64,000 bases of DNA, from positions 17,128,701 through 17,192,700 of the forward strand of contig CM051028.1 in NCBI GenBank assembly GCA_027627225.1, in the 5' to 3' direction. The DNA comes from Congeria kusceri. Lineage: Eukaryota > Mollusca > Bivalvia > Myida > Dreissenidae. The notes beneath the pieces were generated by a model, which was given only the letters and a program-made list of their open reading frames with translations, was not told the DNA's origin and searched no databases. The position numbers were made by a program, and so were the translations under genes. This document shows positions 10,301 through 22,110 of the stretch, piece after piece (the first letter of the stretch is position 1; each line of letters starts with the position of its first letter).

Positions 10301-13131
10301 GTGAAGCCTTTCGTGAGTTGTTGTCCATGTTTTTCGGAAATTTAAGTGAAAAGGGGGGGGGGGCCATAACTGTGTCAAAATTAAGTGGTTTGTAACCAAA
10401 GTCAAACTTGACCTGTATTTTATGATGCCACACATGTGTACTAATACTTATATAAATATGTCAAGCCATTGTTGAGTTATCGCCAGGAAACCATGTTTTC
10501 AGGGAATTTATGTCAAATAAAGGGCCATAACTCTGTCAAAATGTAGTGGTTTGTAACCAAAGTCGAACATGACCCGTATTTTATGATGCTTCACATGTAT
10601 ACCAATAATTAGTTGAATATGTCAAGCCATTCTTGAGTTATCGTCCGGAAATCATGTTTTTATGGAATTTTAAGTCGAAAAGGGGCCATAACTCTGTCAA
10701 AATTTAGTGGTTTGTAACCAACATCGAACCTGACCTGTATTCTATGATGTTACACATGTGTACCAAAAATTATTTTTGAATATGTCAAGCCTTTCTTGAA
10801 TTATCATCCGGAAACCATGTTTTAAGGGAATTTTAAGTCGAAAAGGGGCCATAACTCTGTCAAAATTTGGTGGTTTGTAACCAACATCGAACTTGACCTG
10901 TATTCTATGATGTTACACATGTGTACCAAAAAATATTTAAATATGTCAAGCCTTTCTTGAGTTATCATCCGGAAACCAAAAACCAACATTGCGACAGACC
11001 GACAAGCTCACTCGTATATACCCCCCTAAACTTCGTTTGTGGGGGTATAATAAAGAAAAATTCATATTGAAACATTGTTAATGTTAATATGATGGCCATG
11101 CTTCTAAAACAGTTGTCAAACATATATAATGTTATTATATAAACAGTGGTCATAGATAAAACTTTTGCGATCGCCGGACAATTAGTAATGGTAGTAGTAA
11201 ACTCGATATGAATGGACGTCAATGATCAACGCTGCATATGGTAAGAAAGTTTTACCGAACTGCGCGATTTTATAGGCGTGAGTTCAAATACGACTAGCAC
11301 CGTTTATCTTAAAAACAATTTCTGTCTGTGTTTACATTTTTCTTAACGATTCCTTTAATATAGTGTTGCTTCTTGAAAAAAAAATATGTTCGAGAAATAT
11401 TGAAAAGAAGCTTGTTTCCAAATATGTCTATATATGTGAGAATTACCGTCGATATGCCCCTTTAAACATGTTTCTTACTTTATTTCATAACTACAAAGTA
11501 GATATGGCATTAAAATTCAAATTATATGTTTAATGATTTTTTAATGTGTGTATAATTTCAATGAAATTTTTTAAATAATTGTTATTCTTTAACAAAAATT
11601 AATTTCTCCACAAAATTTCTTAAAGCTGTCTAGGCCTATCTATCGTAGCATTTCCAACTGCGACATATACGTGTACATGTCAATAAGGAACATGAAATGT
11701 CGCTGCTTGTACATATATCTTAAATTCAAGCTTCGGATCCATGAAGATTAAATGAATGTTTATTGCACATTCAATCGTGATTTCTTGAAGATTAAATGAA
11801 TGTTTATTGCACATTCAATCGTGATTTCTTGAAGATTAAATTAATGTTTATTGCACATTCAATCGTGATTTCTTGAAGATTAAATGAATGTTTATTGCAC
11901 ATTCAATCGTGATTTCTTGAAGATTAAATGAATGTTTATTGCACATTCAATCGTGATTTCTTGAAGATTAAATGAATGTTTATTGCACATTCAATAGTGA
12001 TCTTATCATTAATCTTATCAGTTATTGACCTGAGAAAATATGCAGACTATTATCCGTACATGCACAAAACGAAATGTGGATTAAGAGACTATTTAGCATC
12101 GGATTATTACAGCAAAACGCTGATTGGAATAACAGAAATCAAATAAATAAAACTATACCGCCGTTGAATACATACTAGAATTATTAAATATTAAAGGGAA
12201 AGGCATAATATAATTCTCAGTTTGTTGAATGTACATAGTTACGTAAATAATGCTAATTGCTGGCGCATTTTCTTATGTTTATTTATACATAGTATTTACC
12301 TATTGTTTTGAATATCGCTTTTAATTTTTGTTAACATTATGTCAGTGGACTTACCTTGTATAAGCTGTTCAGACAAATATGCGTCCTTAAAAAAGAAAAT
12401 GTATATTATAAATATATAATATGTATGCACTTATATCAACCCCAAAATTAACCCCCAAACAAACGTTGTTTTTCATCGCACCTAATGGTACATAAAAAGA
12501 TGTTGTTGATGTTGCTGTCATGCGTTAGAAGCGGAATATTTCGTTGTTGTTGGTTGTGGTGGTGATAGTTTGTGTGGTGGTGGTATTTGGGATGGTGGTT
12601 GTGGTTGTGGTGGGGATGGTACTATTAGTGGCTGTGGTGGTGGTGGTTGTGGTGGACATGGCGGTGGTAGTGGTGATGTTGATGATCGTGGTTGTGGTGG
12701 CGGTGGTGGGGACTGCGGTGATGGTGGTGATGGAGATTGTGGTGGCGGTGATGGTGGTGGTGATGATGATGGTGGTGGTGGTGGTGGTTGTAATGCTGGT
12801 GATGTTATTATTAAAGGTGGTGGTTATGACCAAGGTCGATGACGACGACGATGATGATGATGATCGTGATGATGATGATGATGATAATGATGATGATACC
12901 GGTGGTGGAAGTGAAAGCGGTGGTGGTTTGCAGTGCTAATTGAAAACAAAAACAAATATCAATTTATAGATATGTACAGCTACATATACCAATATAACAC
13001 ATTGTTAATAAAGACATGTCACAGATAATTTCACTAGCTTTTATACGTACATAATTATGAAAAAAAAACAATCTTAAGCTCAAAATAAACTTATCTCAAC
13101 AAGATCAATAACAACATACCATAGGATCCAT
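7277..13131 (-). CDS. Calmodulin-like EF-hand protein, gene A (five exons)
   Basis: Predicted 156-aa four-EF-hand Ca2+ sensor of the calmodulin/troponin C family. Exons on the minus strand: 13120-13131, 12355-12385, 9798-9941, 9006-9248, 7277-7317; phases join without a stop. It opens with MDPM, then LSEQLIQEFREAF, the counterpart of the calmodulin first helix. EF1 loop DKDGDGSIDVQE and EF2 loop DRNGDGVIDFEE are canonical. EF3 DKDKSGYFTAID has Asp at position 12 and Ser at 5. EF4 (ETKEPGRMNYEE) lacks the chelating residues. An N-lobe-only calcium switch is therefore inferred. The exon 4 donor is weak (GAAG then GTTTGA) but sits at exactly the position used in the three paralogues. Unspliced, the frame would end NYEGLID instead of continuing NYEEFCHMM. 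Intron 4 starts with a minisatellite that repeats this junction. Confidence 0.85.
7318..9005 (-). repeat. About 80-bp minisatellite at the start of gene A intron 4, built from the exon 4 end plus donor
   Basis: From about 7505 to 9018, roughly 19 diverged units of about 75-85 bp. On the plus strand each reads approximately atcaaaccttcatagttcat, then cct, a variable patch, ctactacttcacaatcaact and gtttgttcaagaaactaat. On the minus strand the first block is the end of exon 4 (codons R-M-N-Y-E), its donor and a following I-D-stop. So the unit spans the exon/intron junction, and the real exon end is the last member of the array. The 190 bases nearest exon 5 are ordinary AT-rich intron. Confidence 0.85.
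9006..9248 (-). CDS. Gene A exon 4 (EF2 end to EF4)
   Basis: 243 bp, the same length as gene B exon 4. Acceptor tattag at 9249-9250. Encodes GDGVIDFEEFKRLMY, a linker KMKHTDGSDDIMDLF, the EF3 region TVLDKDKSGYFTAIDLY and the degenerate EF4. Ends in phase 1 at the G of GAAG. GC content is clearly above the flanks. Confidence 0.9.
9249..9797 (-). other. Gene A intron 3
   Basis: 549 bp, donor gtaaca and acceptor tattag, AT-rich. No repeat recognised. Confidence 0.7.
9798..9941 (-). CDS. Gene A exon 3 (EF1 and first part of EF2)
   Basis: 144 bp, flanked by acceptor gttttgcag and donor gtaaca. Encodes EFREAFLMFDKDGDGSID through SLGQNPTQLEIEEMVHSIDR and NG. The SLGQNPT stretch is near-identical to calmodulin. 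All four paralogues have a 144-bp exon here in the same phase. Confidence 0.92.
10068..11052 (-). mobile_element. Pearl/HINE-like element with internal 160-bp tandem repeats (copy A, gene A intron 2)
   Basis: Inverted relative to a second copy at 43362-44190. Contains about five units of 160-163 bp, each with gccataactctgtcaaaa and tggtttgtaaccaaa blocks (unit starts 10363, 10523, 10685, 10848). One end carries gtcacatgagtgacggatat then accccc; the other has taccccc with a short tttgtgggggtata hairpin-like tail. No coding capacity. Non-autonomous elements with a tandem-repeat core are known in bivalves (pearl, Helentron-associated HINE); the class assignment is inference. Confidence 0.6.
11738..12003. 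repeat. 44-bp tandem repeat in gene A intron 2
   Basis: About six near-perfect units of a sequence starting gaagattaaatgaatgttta and ending with cattcaatcgtgatttctt. Low divergence between units suggests recent expansion. It lies 350 bp downstream of micro-exon 2 in the sense of the gene. Confidence 0.9.
12355..12385 (-). CDS. Gene A exon 2 (31-bp micro-exon)
   Basis: Acceptor ttttttaag, donor gtaagt. Encodes DAYLSEQLIQ plus the first base of a Glu codon, matching the first calmodulin helix (LTEEQIA). The length is the same in gene B, and a duplicate lies at 21919-21949. Confidence 0.82.
12541..12925. repeat. GGT/GAT-type triplet microsatellite in gene A intron 1
   Basis: Imperfect (ggt)n, (gtt)n and (gat)n runs give long open frames on both strands with Val/Gly/Asp or Thr/Ile-only composition. 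The frames are an artefact of triplet periodicity. Confidence 0.85.
13120..13131 (-). CDS. Gene A exon 1 (candidate start exon, MDPM)
   Basis: ATGGATCCTATG is followed at once by a gtatgt donor, in phase 0 to match exon 2. This is the only in-phase ATG with a good donor noticed upstream of exon 2. The tiny coding part resembles the short first exon of calmodulin genes. The 5' UTR extends upward from here; no TATA box is evident. Confidence 0.5.
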
Positions 13132-13639
13132 GTATGTCTGCCGATGATAAGTCCTTCTTCATTTAATCCTCATATTCAATATGTCCGTCTGTCCCTTTTG
13201 TCCTAATGATTGTTAGCGTTAATCAATCACTAGCGTCCACCCCCTACTTCTATCGACCTGCAAATTACGCGTCCGATAGAACACTGTGTATAAAAAGGAT
13301 ATTGTTATAACTGACCGCCGGCATTGAAATGCATTTATAAGTCTACTTTTTTTGCTTTGTTATTACACCGAACACAGTTTAATTCGTCGCTTTGAAGCTT
13401 TCAAGATATGCAGGGCTTATACAGATAAGCGGTACCGAGTGAACTTTCAATTGTTTCCAGTTATTGTCTGCTGAACAAACATTGATTTGAGTCAGTAAAT
13501 TAAAATGTCTATTTTGTATTGACAGGTGAGAGTCTTTCAACAGATCTCTGATTAGTTTGAATTGACGCCTATCGAGTTTAAAGAGACATCTTGTCAGATT
13601 TAAGAATTGCTTTATCTTTTTTGCCATTCCAAAATAAAC

Positions 13640-14085
13640 GAACATTTTATATAATGGAGCGAAATAGAAATATATCGGAAATACCGTTTCGGTTATTAGT
13701 AATTATTAGTGGAAACGGATAAAATTATAAAGCGTTTGTAACGCGAAATGATGGAATAATTTGGAATAATTCTAAATTATTAAATTTGATTTAGGGTTGT
13801 TTATCGGCTAATAAACAACGATTTTGAGTTATGGTGCGTAAGAATTAAACCACGAGGGCGTTACCGCATCAAAACGTCAAATCGTTGTTTATTAGCCGAT
13901 AAACAAAGACAATGTGAAAATTATTTCGATTATAACATGACCTGACAACATATTCAATATTACAAGGCAAACTGTATTTTACAGTTTCTGAACTTTTTTC
14001 GGGTTGTTTATTGGTAGTTTAACAACGGTACATTTGGTTCTTTGTCTATATAAAACTCTGCGCGTGTCATGTTAGAATTACCTAA
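13640..14085 (+). repeat. Interspersed element Y, copy 1 (hairpin plus TATA-like block)
   Basis: Contains an inverted pair: tgtttatcggctaataaaca near 13798 and tgtttattagccgataaaca near 13886. It ends with a tttgtctatataaaactctg block and catgttagaat. Related sequence occurs at 27768-28130 and 52868-53078; the 13720-13750 part (aattataaagcg, then gtaacgcgaaa) recurs at about 28675-28705. Non-coding. It lies about 0.5-0.95 kb upstream of the gene A start, so an influence on its promoter is possible but not shown. Confidence 0.6.
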
Positions 14086-14429
14086 TTTTAAAACGTATCT
14101 TTTGTAACAGTAATAAAGGTATTAATTAAAACCAACCAAGGTTGGCATATTTTATCGAAGTATTTCGCATAATCTCCTTTGAAATTATTTAATCCCCTAT
14201 GTTGGATTCGTTTTAAAGTGTACACAGTTCATATTCACCGAACAATATATTTGAACACAAACGTGCATGGAAGAAGATAAGCTTTAGTAAGATGAAGAGA
14301 GGGGCTGGCTATCTGTCATGGCTTTAAAGACCAAGTTTAATCCGTCTTTATTTGACCCCCCTCTCCCCCCCCCCCAATCTGGGGTATTGTACCCGTGTGT
14401 ATTGGCACCCTGCTGTGGTCGAAGTATGG

Positions 14430-17180
14430 ACAGCTGCAGTAAGGGACTATGTCTGCGTAAAGGGCCCCAAGAGGGCAGCTGCAGTAAGGGACTATGTCTG
14501 CGTAAAGGGCCCCAAAAGGGCAGCTGCAGTAAGGGACTATGTCTGCGTAAAGGGCCCCAAGAGGGCAGCTGCAGTAAGGGACTATGTCTGCGTAAAGGGC
14601 CCCAAAAGGGCAGCTGCAGTAAGGGACTATGTCTGAGTAAAGGGCCCCAAGAGGGCAGCTGCAGTAAGGGACTATGTCTGCGTAAAGGGCCCCAAGAGGG
14701 CAGCTGCAGTAAGGGACTATGTCTGCGTAAAGGGCCCCAAGAGGGCAGCTGCAGTAAGGGACTATGTCTGCGTAAAGGGCCCCAAGAGGGCAGCTGCAGT
14801 AAGGGACTATGTCTGCGTAAAGGGCCCCAAGAGGGCAACTACAGTAAGGACTATGTCTGCGTAAAGGGCCCCAAGAGGGCAACTGCAGTAAGGGACTATG
14901 TCTGCGTAAAGGGCCCCAAGAGGGCAGCTGCAGTAAGGGACTATGTCTGCGTACAGGGCCCCAAGAGGGCAACTGCAGTAAGGGACTATGTCTGCGTAAA
15001 GGGCCCCAAGAGGGCAGCTGCAGTAAGGCACTATGTCTGTGTAAAGGGCCCCAAGAGGGCAGCTGCAGTAAGGGACTATGCCAGCGTAAAGGGCCCCAAG
15101 AGTGCAGCTGCAGTAAGGGCTATGTCTGCGTAAAGGGCCCCAAGAGGGCAGCTGCAGTAAGGGACAATGTCTGCGTAAAGGGCCCCAAGAGGGCAGCTGC
15201 AGTTAGGGACAATGTCTGCGTAAAGGGCCCCACGAGGGCAACTGCAGTAAGGGACTATGTCTGCGTAAAGGGCCCCAAGAGGGCAACTGCAGTAAGGCAC
15301 TATGTCTGCGTAAGGGCCCCAAGAGGGCAGCTGCAGTAAGGGACTATGTCTGCGTAAAGGGCCCCAAGAGGGCAGCTGCAGTAAGGGACTATGTCTGCGT
15401 AAAGGACCCCAAGAGGGCAGCTGCAGAAAGGAAACTATGTCTGCGTAAAAGGCCCCAAGAGGGCAACTGCAGTAAGGGACTTTGTCTGCGTAAAGGGCCC
15501 CAAAAGGGCAGTTGCAGTAAGGGACGATGTCTGCGTAAAGAGCCCCATCAGGGCAGCTGCAGTAAGGGACTATGTCTGCGTAAAGGGCCCCAAGAGGGCA
15601 GCTGCAGTAAGGGACTATGTCTGTGTAAAGGGCCCCAAGAGGGCAACTGCAGTAAGGGACTATGTCTGCGCAAAGGGCCCCAAGAGGGCAACTGCAGTAA
15701 GGGACTATGAATGCGTAAAGGGCCCCAAGAGGGCAGTTGCAGTAAGGGACTATGTCTGCGTAAAGGGCCCCAAGAGGGCAGCTGCAGTAAGGGACTATGT
15801 CTGCGTAAAGGGCCCCAAGAGGGCAACTGCAGTAAGGGACTATGTATGCGTAAGGGCCCCAAGAGGGCAGCTGCAGTAAGGGACTATGTCTGCGTAAAGG
15901 GCCCCAAGAGGGCAACTGCAGTAAGGGACTATGTCTGCGTAAAGGGCCCCAAGAGGGCAACTGCAGTAAAGGACTATGTCTGCGTAAAGGGCCCCAAGAG
16001 GGCAGCTGCAGTAAGGGACTATGTCGGCGTAAAGGGCCCCAAGAGGGCGGCTGCATCAAGGGACTATGTCTGCGTAAAGGGCCCCAAGAGGGCAACTGCA
16101 GTAAGGGACTATTTCTGCGTAAAGGGTCCCAAGAGGGCCACTGCAGTAAGGGACTATGTCTGCGTAAAGGGCCCAAAGAGGGCAACTGCAGTAAGGGACT
16201 ATGTCTGCGTAAAGGGCCCCATGAGGGCAGCTGCAGTAAGGGACTATGTCTGCGTAAAGGGCCCCAAGAGGGCAGCTGCAGTAAGGGACTATGTCTGCGT
16301 AAAGGGCTCCAAGAGGGCAGCTGCAGTAAGGGACTATGTCTGCGTAAAGGGCCCCATGAGGGCAGCTGCAGTAAGGGACTATGTCTGCGTAAAGGGCCCC
16401 AAGAGGGCAGCTGCAGTAAGGGACTATGTCTGCGTAAAGGGCTCCAAGAGGGCAGCTGCGGTAAGGGACTATGTCTGCGTAAAGGGCCCCAATAGGGCAG
16501 CTGCAGTAAGGGACTATGTCTGCGTAAAGGGCCCCAAGAGGGCAACTGCAGTAAGGGACTATGTCTGCGTAAAGGGCCCCAAGAGGGCAACTGCAGTAAA
16601 GGACTATATCTGCGTAAAGGGCCCCAAGAGGGCAGCTGCAGTAAGGGACTATGTCTGCGTAAAGGGCCCCAAGAGGGCAGCTGCAGCAAGGGACTATGTC
16701 TGCGTAAAGGGCCCGAAGAGGGCAACTGCAGTAAGAGACTATGTCTGCGTAAAGGGTCCCAAGAGGCCAACTGCAGTAAGGGACTATGTCTGCGTAAGGA
16801 CCCCAAGAGGGCAACTGCAGTAAAGGACTATATCTGCGTAAAGGGCCCAAAGAGGGCAGCTGCAGTAAGGGACTATGTCTGCGTAAAGGGCCCCAATAGG
16901 GCAGCTGCAGCAAGGGACTATGTCTGCGTAAAGGGCCCGAAGAGGGCAACTGCAGTAAGAGACTATGTCTGCGTAAAGGGTCCCAAGAGGCCAACTGCAG
17001 TAAGGGACTATGTCTGCGTAAGGACCCCAAGAGGGCAGCTGCAGTAAGGGACTATGTCTGCGTAAAGGGCCCCAAGAGGGCAACTGCAGTAAGGGACTAT
17101 GTCTGCGTAAAGGGCCCCAAGAGGGCAACTGCAGTAAGGGACTATTTCTGCGTAAAGGGCCCCCAGAGGGCAGCTGCAAT
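14430..17180. repeat. 45-bp minisatellite, about 61 units, upstream of gene A
   Basis: The unit contains gggccccaagagggcagctg and cagtaagggactatgtctgc joined by short linkers. It is GC-rich against AT-rich flanks and carries a PvuII/PstI-type CAGCTGCAG. Because 45 is a multiple of three, long repetitive frames appear on both strands (unit peptides such as CSKGLCLRKGPQEGS or LQLPSWGPLRRHSPL). Several 44-bp units shift the frame, so no single frame crosses the array. A block of about five units at 16711-16812 recurs at 16935-17034. I do not call these frames genes: there is no start context, no non-repeat domain and no splice-flanked exon. Confidence 0.92.
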
Positions 17181-17189
17181 AAAAATGTG

Positions 17190-19550
17190 AAATTCTTACA
17201 TTAATATTGACAGAAAATAAAGGTTATTGTAATGTAAATATAATGGGCAATGAGTTTTTATGCATTCTGAGAAACAAATCATTATATAATTTAGGTAGTA
17301 TTTGTTTGGCCCTTTTCTTGTTTATACTTAGACGTTTTGATTTGTGGTTGTCTTATATATTGTATATAAAATATTGTATATAATATAGTATATAACCGTA
17401 TGCACATGTATTTTCACAAAACTCTCATAACGTAGTATATCATTCATAGTTTATTTATTGTATATGCATTTGTATTGCTTATTTCCATAACAAAATAGCC
17501 TTGCTGAAGGAGATCCATTTTCGATTACACAGTTCCTTTAATTATCTCTGCTAAGGCCAGAGTTTTTTTATTAGTTGTTTAACGGGAATTTTGTTTGACA
17601 CTTATGGTAGGAGGAGGAAATAAAATAAAAATAAAAGCTGTAAAATGTTACGTAGGTAGAAAACAAAAATAAAATGTTTTTTGTCAGAAAAAAATTATTT
17701 TCAAAAACTGCTTAAATAAAGGAGATTAAACACACCTGGCTAATGGCATTACAATTGGAAAGAAACAAACATTGGTTTGTATAAAAACGGACTGCTTAAA
17801 GCCTACTGCGAAACACGCAACATCTGCGAGCATGCTTGTACAACAGTACCATGTCTGTAGTTGAAACAATTATGTATTGTGACAGCAGACATCTGGTAGG
17901 TTCATAATAAATTAAAATATGGATAAGCGGACATTGTACATAGTATTCAACAGGTGAAAATTGAACAAGAATTTAGAATAGTCTGCAGCTTCTGCATGCA
18001 AAAAAAATGGATGCAGAAATTTCCAAATCAAATATTTCCCAACCGAAATTCTAATTAGACATGCACTGTGGTTTCCAATGCACAGGACCCCAACCCCACC
18101 CGCCTTCACAACGTCCACAACTTGATCATGCACATCCCCCAGGCTCCAGCGCATGCGCTAAACATTATCTGGTGGATTTTGTTGTGTCAAATGGAATGTT
18201 GTTGTTTTTTTCATTGGATTTAATTACTGAAATTTTGAATTACACGGCGCGTACGGCCACCCCCATTGTTTAACAACAAATTGACCGACAATAAATAGAT
18301 ATAGCCCCGTAAAAGATCGTGTATATAAACGTGCACCAGATTTTTGAAGCAAACTTTGAGTGAAAAAACTGGAACAAATTGCATCTGAGGTTTGTTTGTG
18401 TCTGTTGATGCTATATTACCAAATTGTGTTCATGTTGTTTTTTTTTGTTGTTTTTTCTGGAATATTGTACTAAATTTACTTTCATAAAAACGTAATCAAT
18501 GTAAATTTCAAATACGCATAAATAAATACCTTGAGGGCAAAACATGTGTAAATCCAAATTGAATGGTGTTAATATTCAATAAATTGTATGTAGAAACACA
18601 ATTTCCATTTTAATTCAAATTTATATCTCCAATTTATCCAATGCCACAAAAAAAAACATGTCTGAATTTTTTTGGCAACCTTGACATTTAAATTTTCCTC
18701 GAACGCTAATTCATTAATGCTCTATCGACAGTGCTTGCATTGTTCAGGTACAGTAGTATTGATGGATGCTTTTTTCACTGACCACTTGCCAATCGTGTTC
18801 CACGCTTACTGCTACAACCCACTAGACGATGGCCCCAACTCGGCATTCACATGAAAGACTTTTGAAGTCAAACCGTTCCTATAGCTGTTGCTAACGGCTT
18901 GCAGATTTAGAAGCCCAACTAAATTGATGACGTCGCGCTTTCACAGGTGTTATTGTTAATGACTGTGTGTTTATCGGATTTTTAAATATTGTTTGTTCAA
19001 ATTGGAAATATGATTGCAAGGTAACTAGAATGCAATGATGTGCAAATAACTTTGTATGAATTAAATATGAAATAAATATAACAAAAATATAACTAAAATT
19101 ATCCAAAAAAGACTGGTATAAAATGCGCACCAAATTTTCACTACGCTACGTTCATTACATTTCTACAGAGTTTGAGTGCTGTTAAACATACAGGTTTTAC
19201 CGGAAAGTTAAGGTTACACTACACTTTTTTAGTGGGTGCTATTGTCGGGGGTGGCAGGGAATTTGAAAAAAAAAACACACACAAAATCACTTTTATTTTT
19301 ATTTCGTTTTTCCGAAAATTTGATACGGCGCTCCCGTAAAACAACTAATTAAACAACTCTGGTCTAAGGCGGCTTTGTTTATGCCGGCGTTGTTATTTGT
19401 GCGGTGTTAGAAAATGCGAAATTAATTTCCCGTCGTCACATCTTCGGGGTCTTGTATATATAAATTCAACAGGATGAAACAGGATTAGGTAATATTTGGA
19501 ACTATGTTTCACTACTATACCGCAGCTAACAATAGGTTATTTATCTTTAT
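17190..19550. other. AT-rich intergenic DNA
   Basis: Mostly featureless. A slightly GC-richer patch at 18061-18165 and a frame at 18672-18854 have no recognisable domain. Nothing further supported. Confidence 0.4.
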
Positions 19551-19551
19551 T

Positions 19552-19796
19552 TGTGGCGCGTCTTGAGAAAACCGGTCTTAATGCATGCGCGTTAAGTGTC
19601 GTCCCGGATTAGCCTGTGCAGTCCGCACAGGCTAATCCAGGACGGCACTTTCCGCTTTTATGGTATTTTCTGTTTAAATGAAGTCTCTTCTAAACATAAA
19701 TCCTCTGTCGGCGGAAAGTCCGCACAGGCTAATCCAGGACGACACTTTACGCACATGCATTACGACCGGTTTTCCCACGACGCCACTCATTTACAT
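19552..19796. mobile_element. MITE with subterminal palindromes (family M1)
   Basis: Ends gtggcgcgtcttgagaaaac and ggttttcccacgacgccac are inverted repeats. Inside are repeated inverted blocks containing gattagcctgtgcagtccgc and cacaggctaatccaggacga. Related copies: 46143-46316 and a partial one at 23712-23785. No coding capacity. Confidence 0.75.
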
Positions 19797-19799
19797 CTA

Positions 19800-21700
19800 C
19801 ATGTGTTATGAATACCGGTAACTCTGGGCCAAGTGTGAGGTTCGGGCGCCCGTAAACCGGTTTAAACCCCCAACGCTTGGCGTTGAACGTTCCAAGGCAG
19901 TGTCCCCAGTTTTATTCATATTCATGCGTTTGTTTCGTGTGTTTCTATTGCGCAGTGTTAAAGTTTTGCCAATTGGTCACGTGCCCTAAATAAGAACCGT
20001 GTGCTGCTGATAAGAGTTCTCTCTGCTGATGCGGCTGGAGTTTGACTTTGTTTACCGGCATATCTATGGGAGACGTTTATTGGCGAATGGTTGCCTTGGA
20101 AACCCAGCACATTCACAACAATTAGAATAGATTTTTTTCTCACATACAAAGTCCGATTTAAACGCTATTTGTTTATATACTGAAATGCCATATTTAAAAA
20201 AAGAGGCCACGTAGGTAGATAATATTAAAAATATAATTATACTTTTATAATCATTTCACTATTCGCATAATTTGTGCACGTGTTTTCAACCCTCTTTTAT
20301 ACAAAGTTTTATTTATGCGTATGTGTATATTTGTGTTGTTGTCTTACTTATACATGCACGCGCGTTTCTTTGTTGTGTATATTTTATGTATTTAGAGTCT
20401 ATACATGGCATTAATAAGCTATATACTATGTAACAGGATATTGTATAAATGGAATTAATAAATGAGAAAAAAACATTCCCAGCAAAATATGCAGTGCGAA
20501 TTCTGAGTATATCAGAAAGCAAAGATGCGACGAATTACATGTATATTTCTTTGTATGAATTCTGATAAAATATAATACATGATTGTTGATATGTGAAATT
20601 CCAAGTTCATGCAAATCTCTTCATTTTCATAAAATATTAATACCGGTTTATATCATAAAATTATGTGTTGTTTATTTAATCGTCCCAGGCTATTATACTA
20701 CTGATTATAGTGTTGTTGTTTTTAGACTGTTGGTGGAGGTCAACGGTCTTTTGAGAGGGTAATTTCCAAAACAGGTAACGCAGAAAACTTCTTTTAATTG
20801 CAGAAAATTTCACGAATGTTTTCTTACCTTTTAATAATTTAAGATAATGTATTTCATGTGTATTATAATGTGTAAATAATGTGATTTATTACATTTACAT
20901 TTTCTAAAAAAGTAAAAATATTAAAAAAATGTACGTCAAATTAATGGCAACGCTATTTTCGCTATTTACTTGAATGTAACCGAAATATTCACCTAGGTGT
21001 ACTGGAATAAGACCACTAAATTAATGCGCTACTTCGGTTATGTTTGACTCGTTGTGATAGCGTATTTTCTTGGTACCGACGCTTCTTCTGAATATTTTGA
21101 CAACAAATTACTGCAATCTATTTATTTTAATCTGTAGTATGGGAAATCAAGAGTACGCATCGTATGACCTACGTTTGACTCAGTAGGCTACGAATCACTA
21201 ACAATCGATGCTCTTAACCACGCTTTCTCGGTTATTCTGCATGGCTCGTTGCAGATTGACTTGTTAACAGGAATATATATATTTTCGTTTACATTAAATA
21301 ATTACTTTGAAAAATATGTGTTCGTTACTTACGAATAATTTTTATTATGATGCCGTATACTATTGAATAAGAAGCCATACTATCAAGTTTAAAGGTGGGA
21401 AATTGAACTTCATTCAAACAAATGTTTCCATTTTTAGCAAAAATGCACTAATAATTCACATGTATTTAGTTTCTTTTGTCGCCAACAGTCTTTCTACGCT
21501 GTCAGCGTTTTGATTTTTCCATTATTCTTTCTCAATGCAAATCAGTCAGAACATGCAACTACAGTTAATGGGAGACAACTCAAGTTTGAGCTGCTAGGGG
21601 AAGTAATTGTTCTTTACAAATCCTCAAAAACACATGTCCGTCTGTTAATTCTATACTTCTGAAAATGCATTGCTGTTAATTTACCATGCGTTACTGACAC
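19800..21700. other. AT-rich intergenic DNA with a short hairpin motif at about 20725-20760
   Basis: The stretch near 20725 (agactgttggtggaggtcaa, then cggtct) is a short imperfect palindrome that recurs at about 24508-24540 and 47145-47180. Nothing else recognised. Confidence 0.4.
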
Positions 21701-21724
21701 TAATACTTCTACCTTATTTTAAAC

Positions 21725-22110
21725 TGGGAAAATTTTAAAGATAAAGGCATAATATTATACTCTGTTTGCTTTTGTACTTCAAAGAGGTGCGTCTTCTACA
21801 CGTTGAATGTACATAGTTTACATAGTTACGTAAATAATGCTGACTGCTGGCGCATTTTCTTATGTTTATTTATACATAGTATTTACCTATTACGTAAACA
21901 TCATGTAGGAGGATTTACCTTGTATAAGCTGTTCGCACAAATGTTCGTCCTTAAAAAACGATAATGTATATTATACATATATAATATGTATGCATTTATA
22001 TTAACCTCAAACAAACGTTATTTGTCATCGCAGCTAATGGTGCATAACAAGGTGCTGTTGATGCTGCTGCAATGCGGAAGAGGTGGTGAGGTGGTTGGTT
22101 TGGTGATGAT
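21725..22110 (-). repeat. Segmental duplicate of the gene A exon 2 region
   Basis: Matches 12195-12560 over most of its length in the same orientation. The shared parts are the gttgaatgtacatagtt block, the gctggcgcattttcttatgt block and the micro-exon itself. Also shared is the start of the gene A intron 1 sequence, including a shrunken version of the ggt-rich stretch. Small indels separate the two. Confidence 0.8.
21919..21949 (-). CDS. Orphan duplicate of EF-hand micro-exon 2
   Basis: 31 bp with intact acceptor (tttttttaag) and donor (gtaaat). Encodes DEHLCEQLIQ plus one base, against DAYLSEQLIQ in gene A. No matching exon 3, 4 or 5 was found between 17.2 kb and this point. It is therefore either a relic or an alternative 5' exon that could splice to gene A exon 3 (same phase). 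The Ser to Cys change and open frame are compatible with either. Confidence 0.55.

Noticed and set aside
12525..12939. Val/Gly/Asp-rich and Thr/Ile-rich open frames on both strands
   Set aside because: Triplet microsatellite inside gene A intron 1; composition is only that of ggt/gat/gtt repeats.
13379..13645. 88-codon minus-strand frame upstream of gene A, faintly like a LINE RNase H tail (RRQFKLIRDLLKDSHL)
   Set aside because: Resemblance is too weak to name, and there is no neighbouring LINE sequence.
14284..17179. Long repetitive open frames on both strands (up to 576 codons)
   Set aside because: They are produced by a 45-bp minisatellite whose unit is a multiple of three without stops in several frames. 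No non-repeat domain, start context or splice support, and 44-bp units break the frames.
18061..18165. GC-richer patch that could be an exon on either strand
   Set aside because: No recognisable protein motif and no paired splice sites with a neighbour exon.
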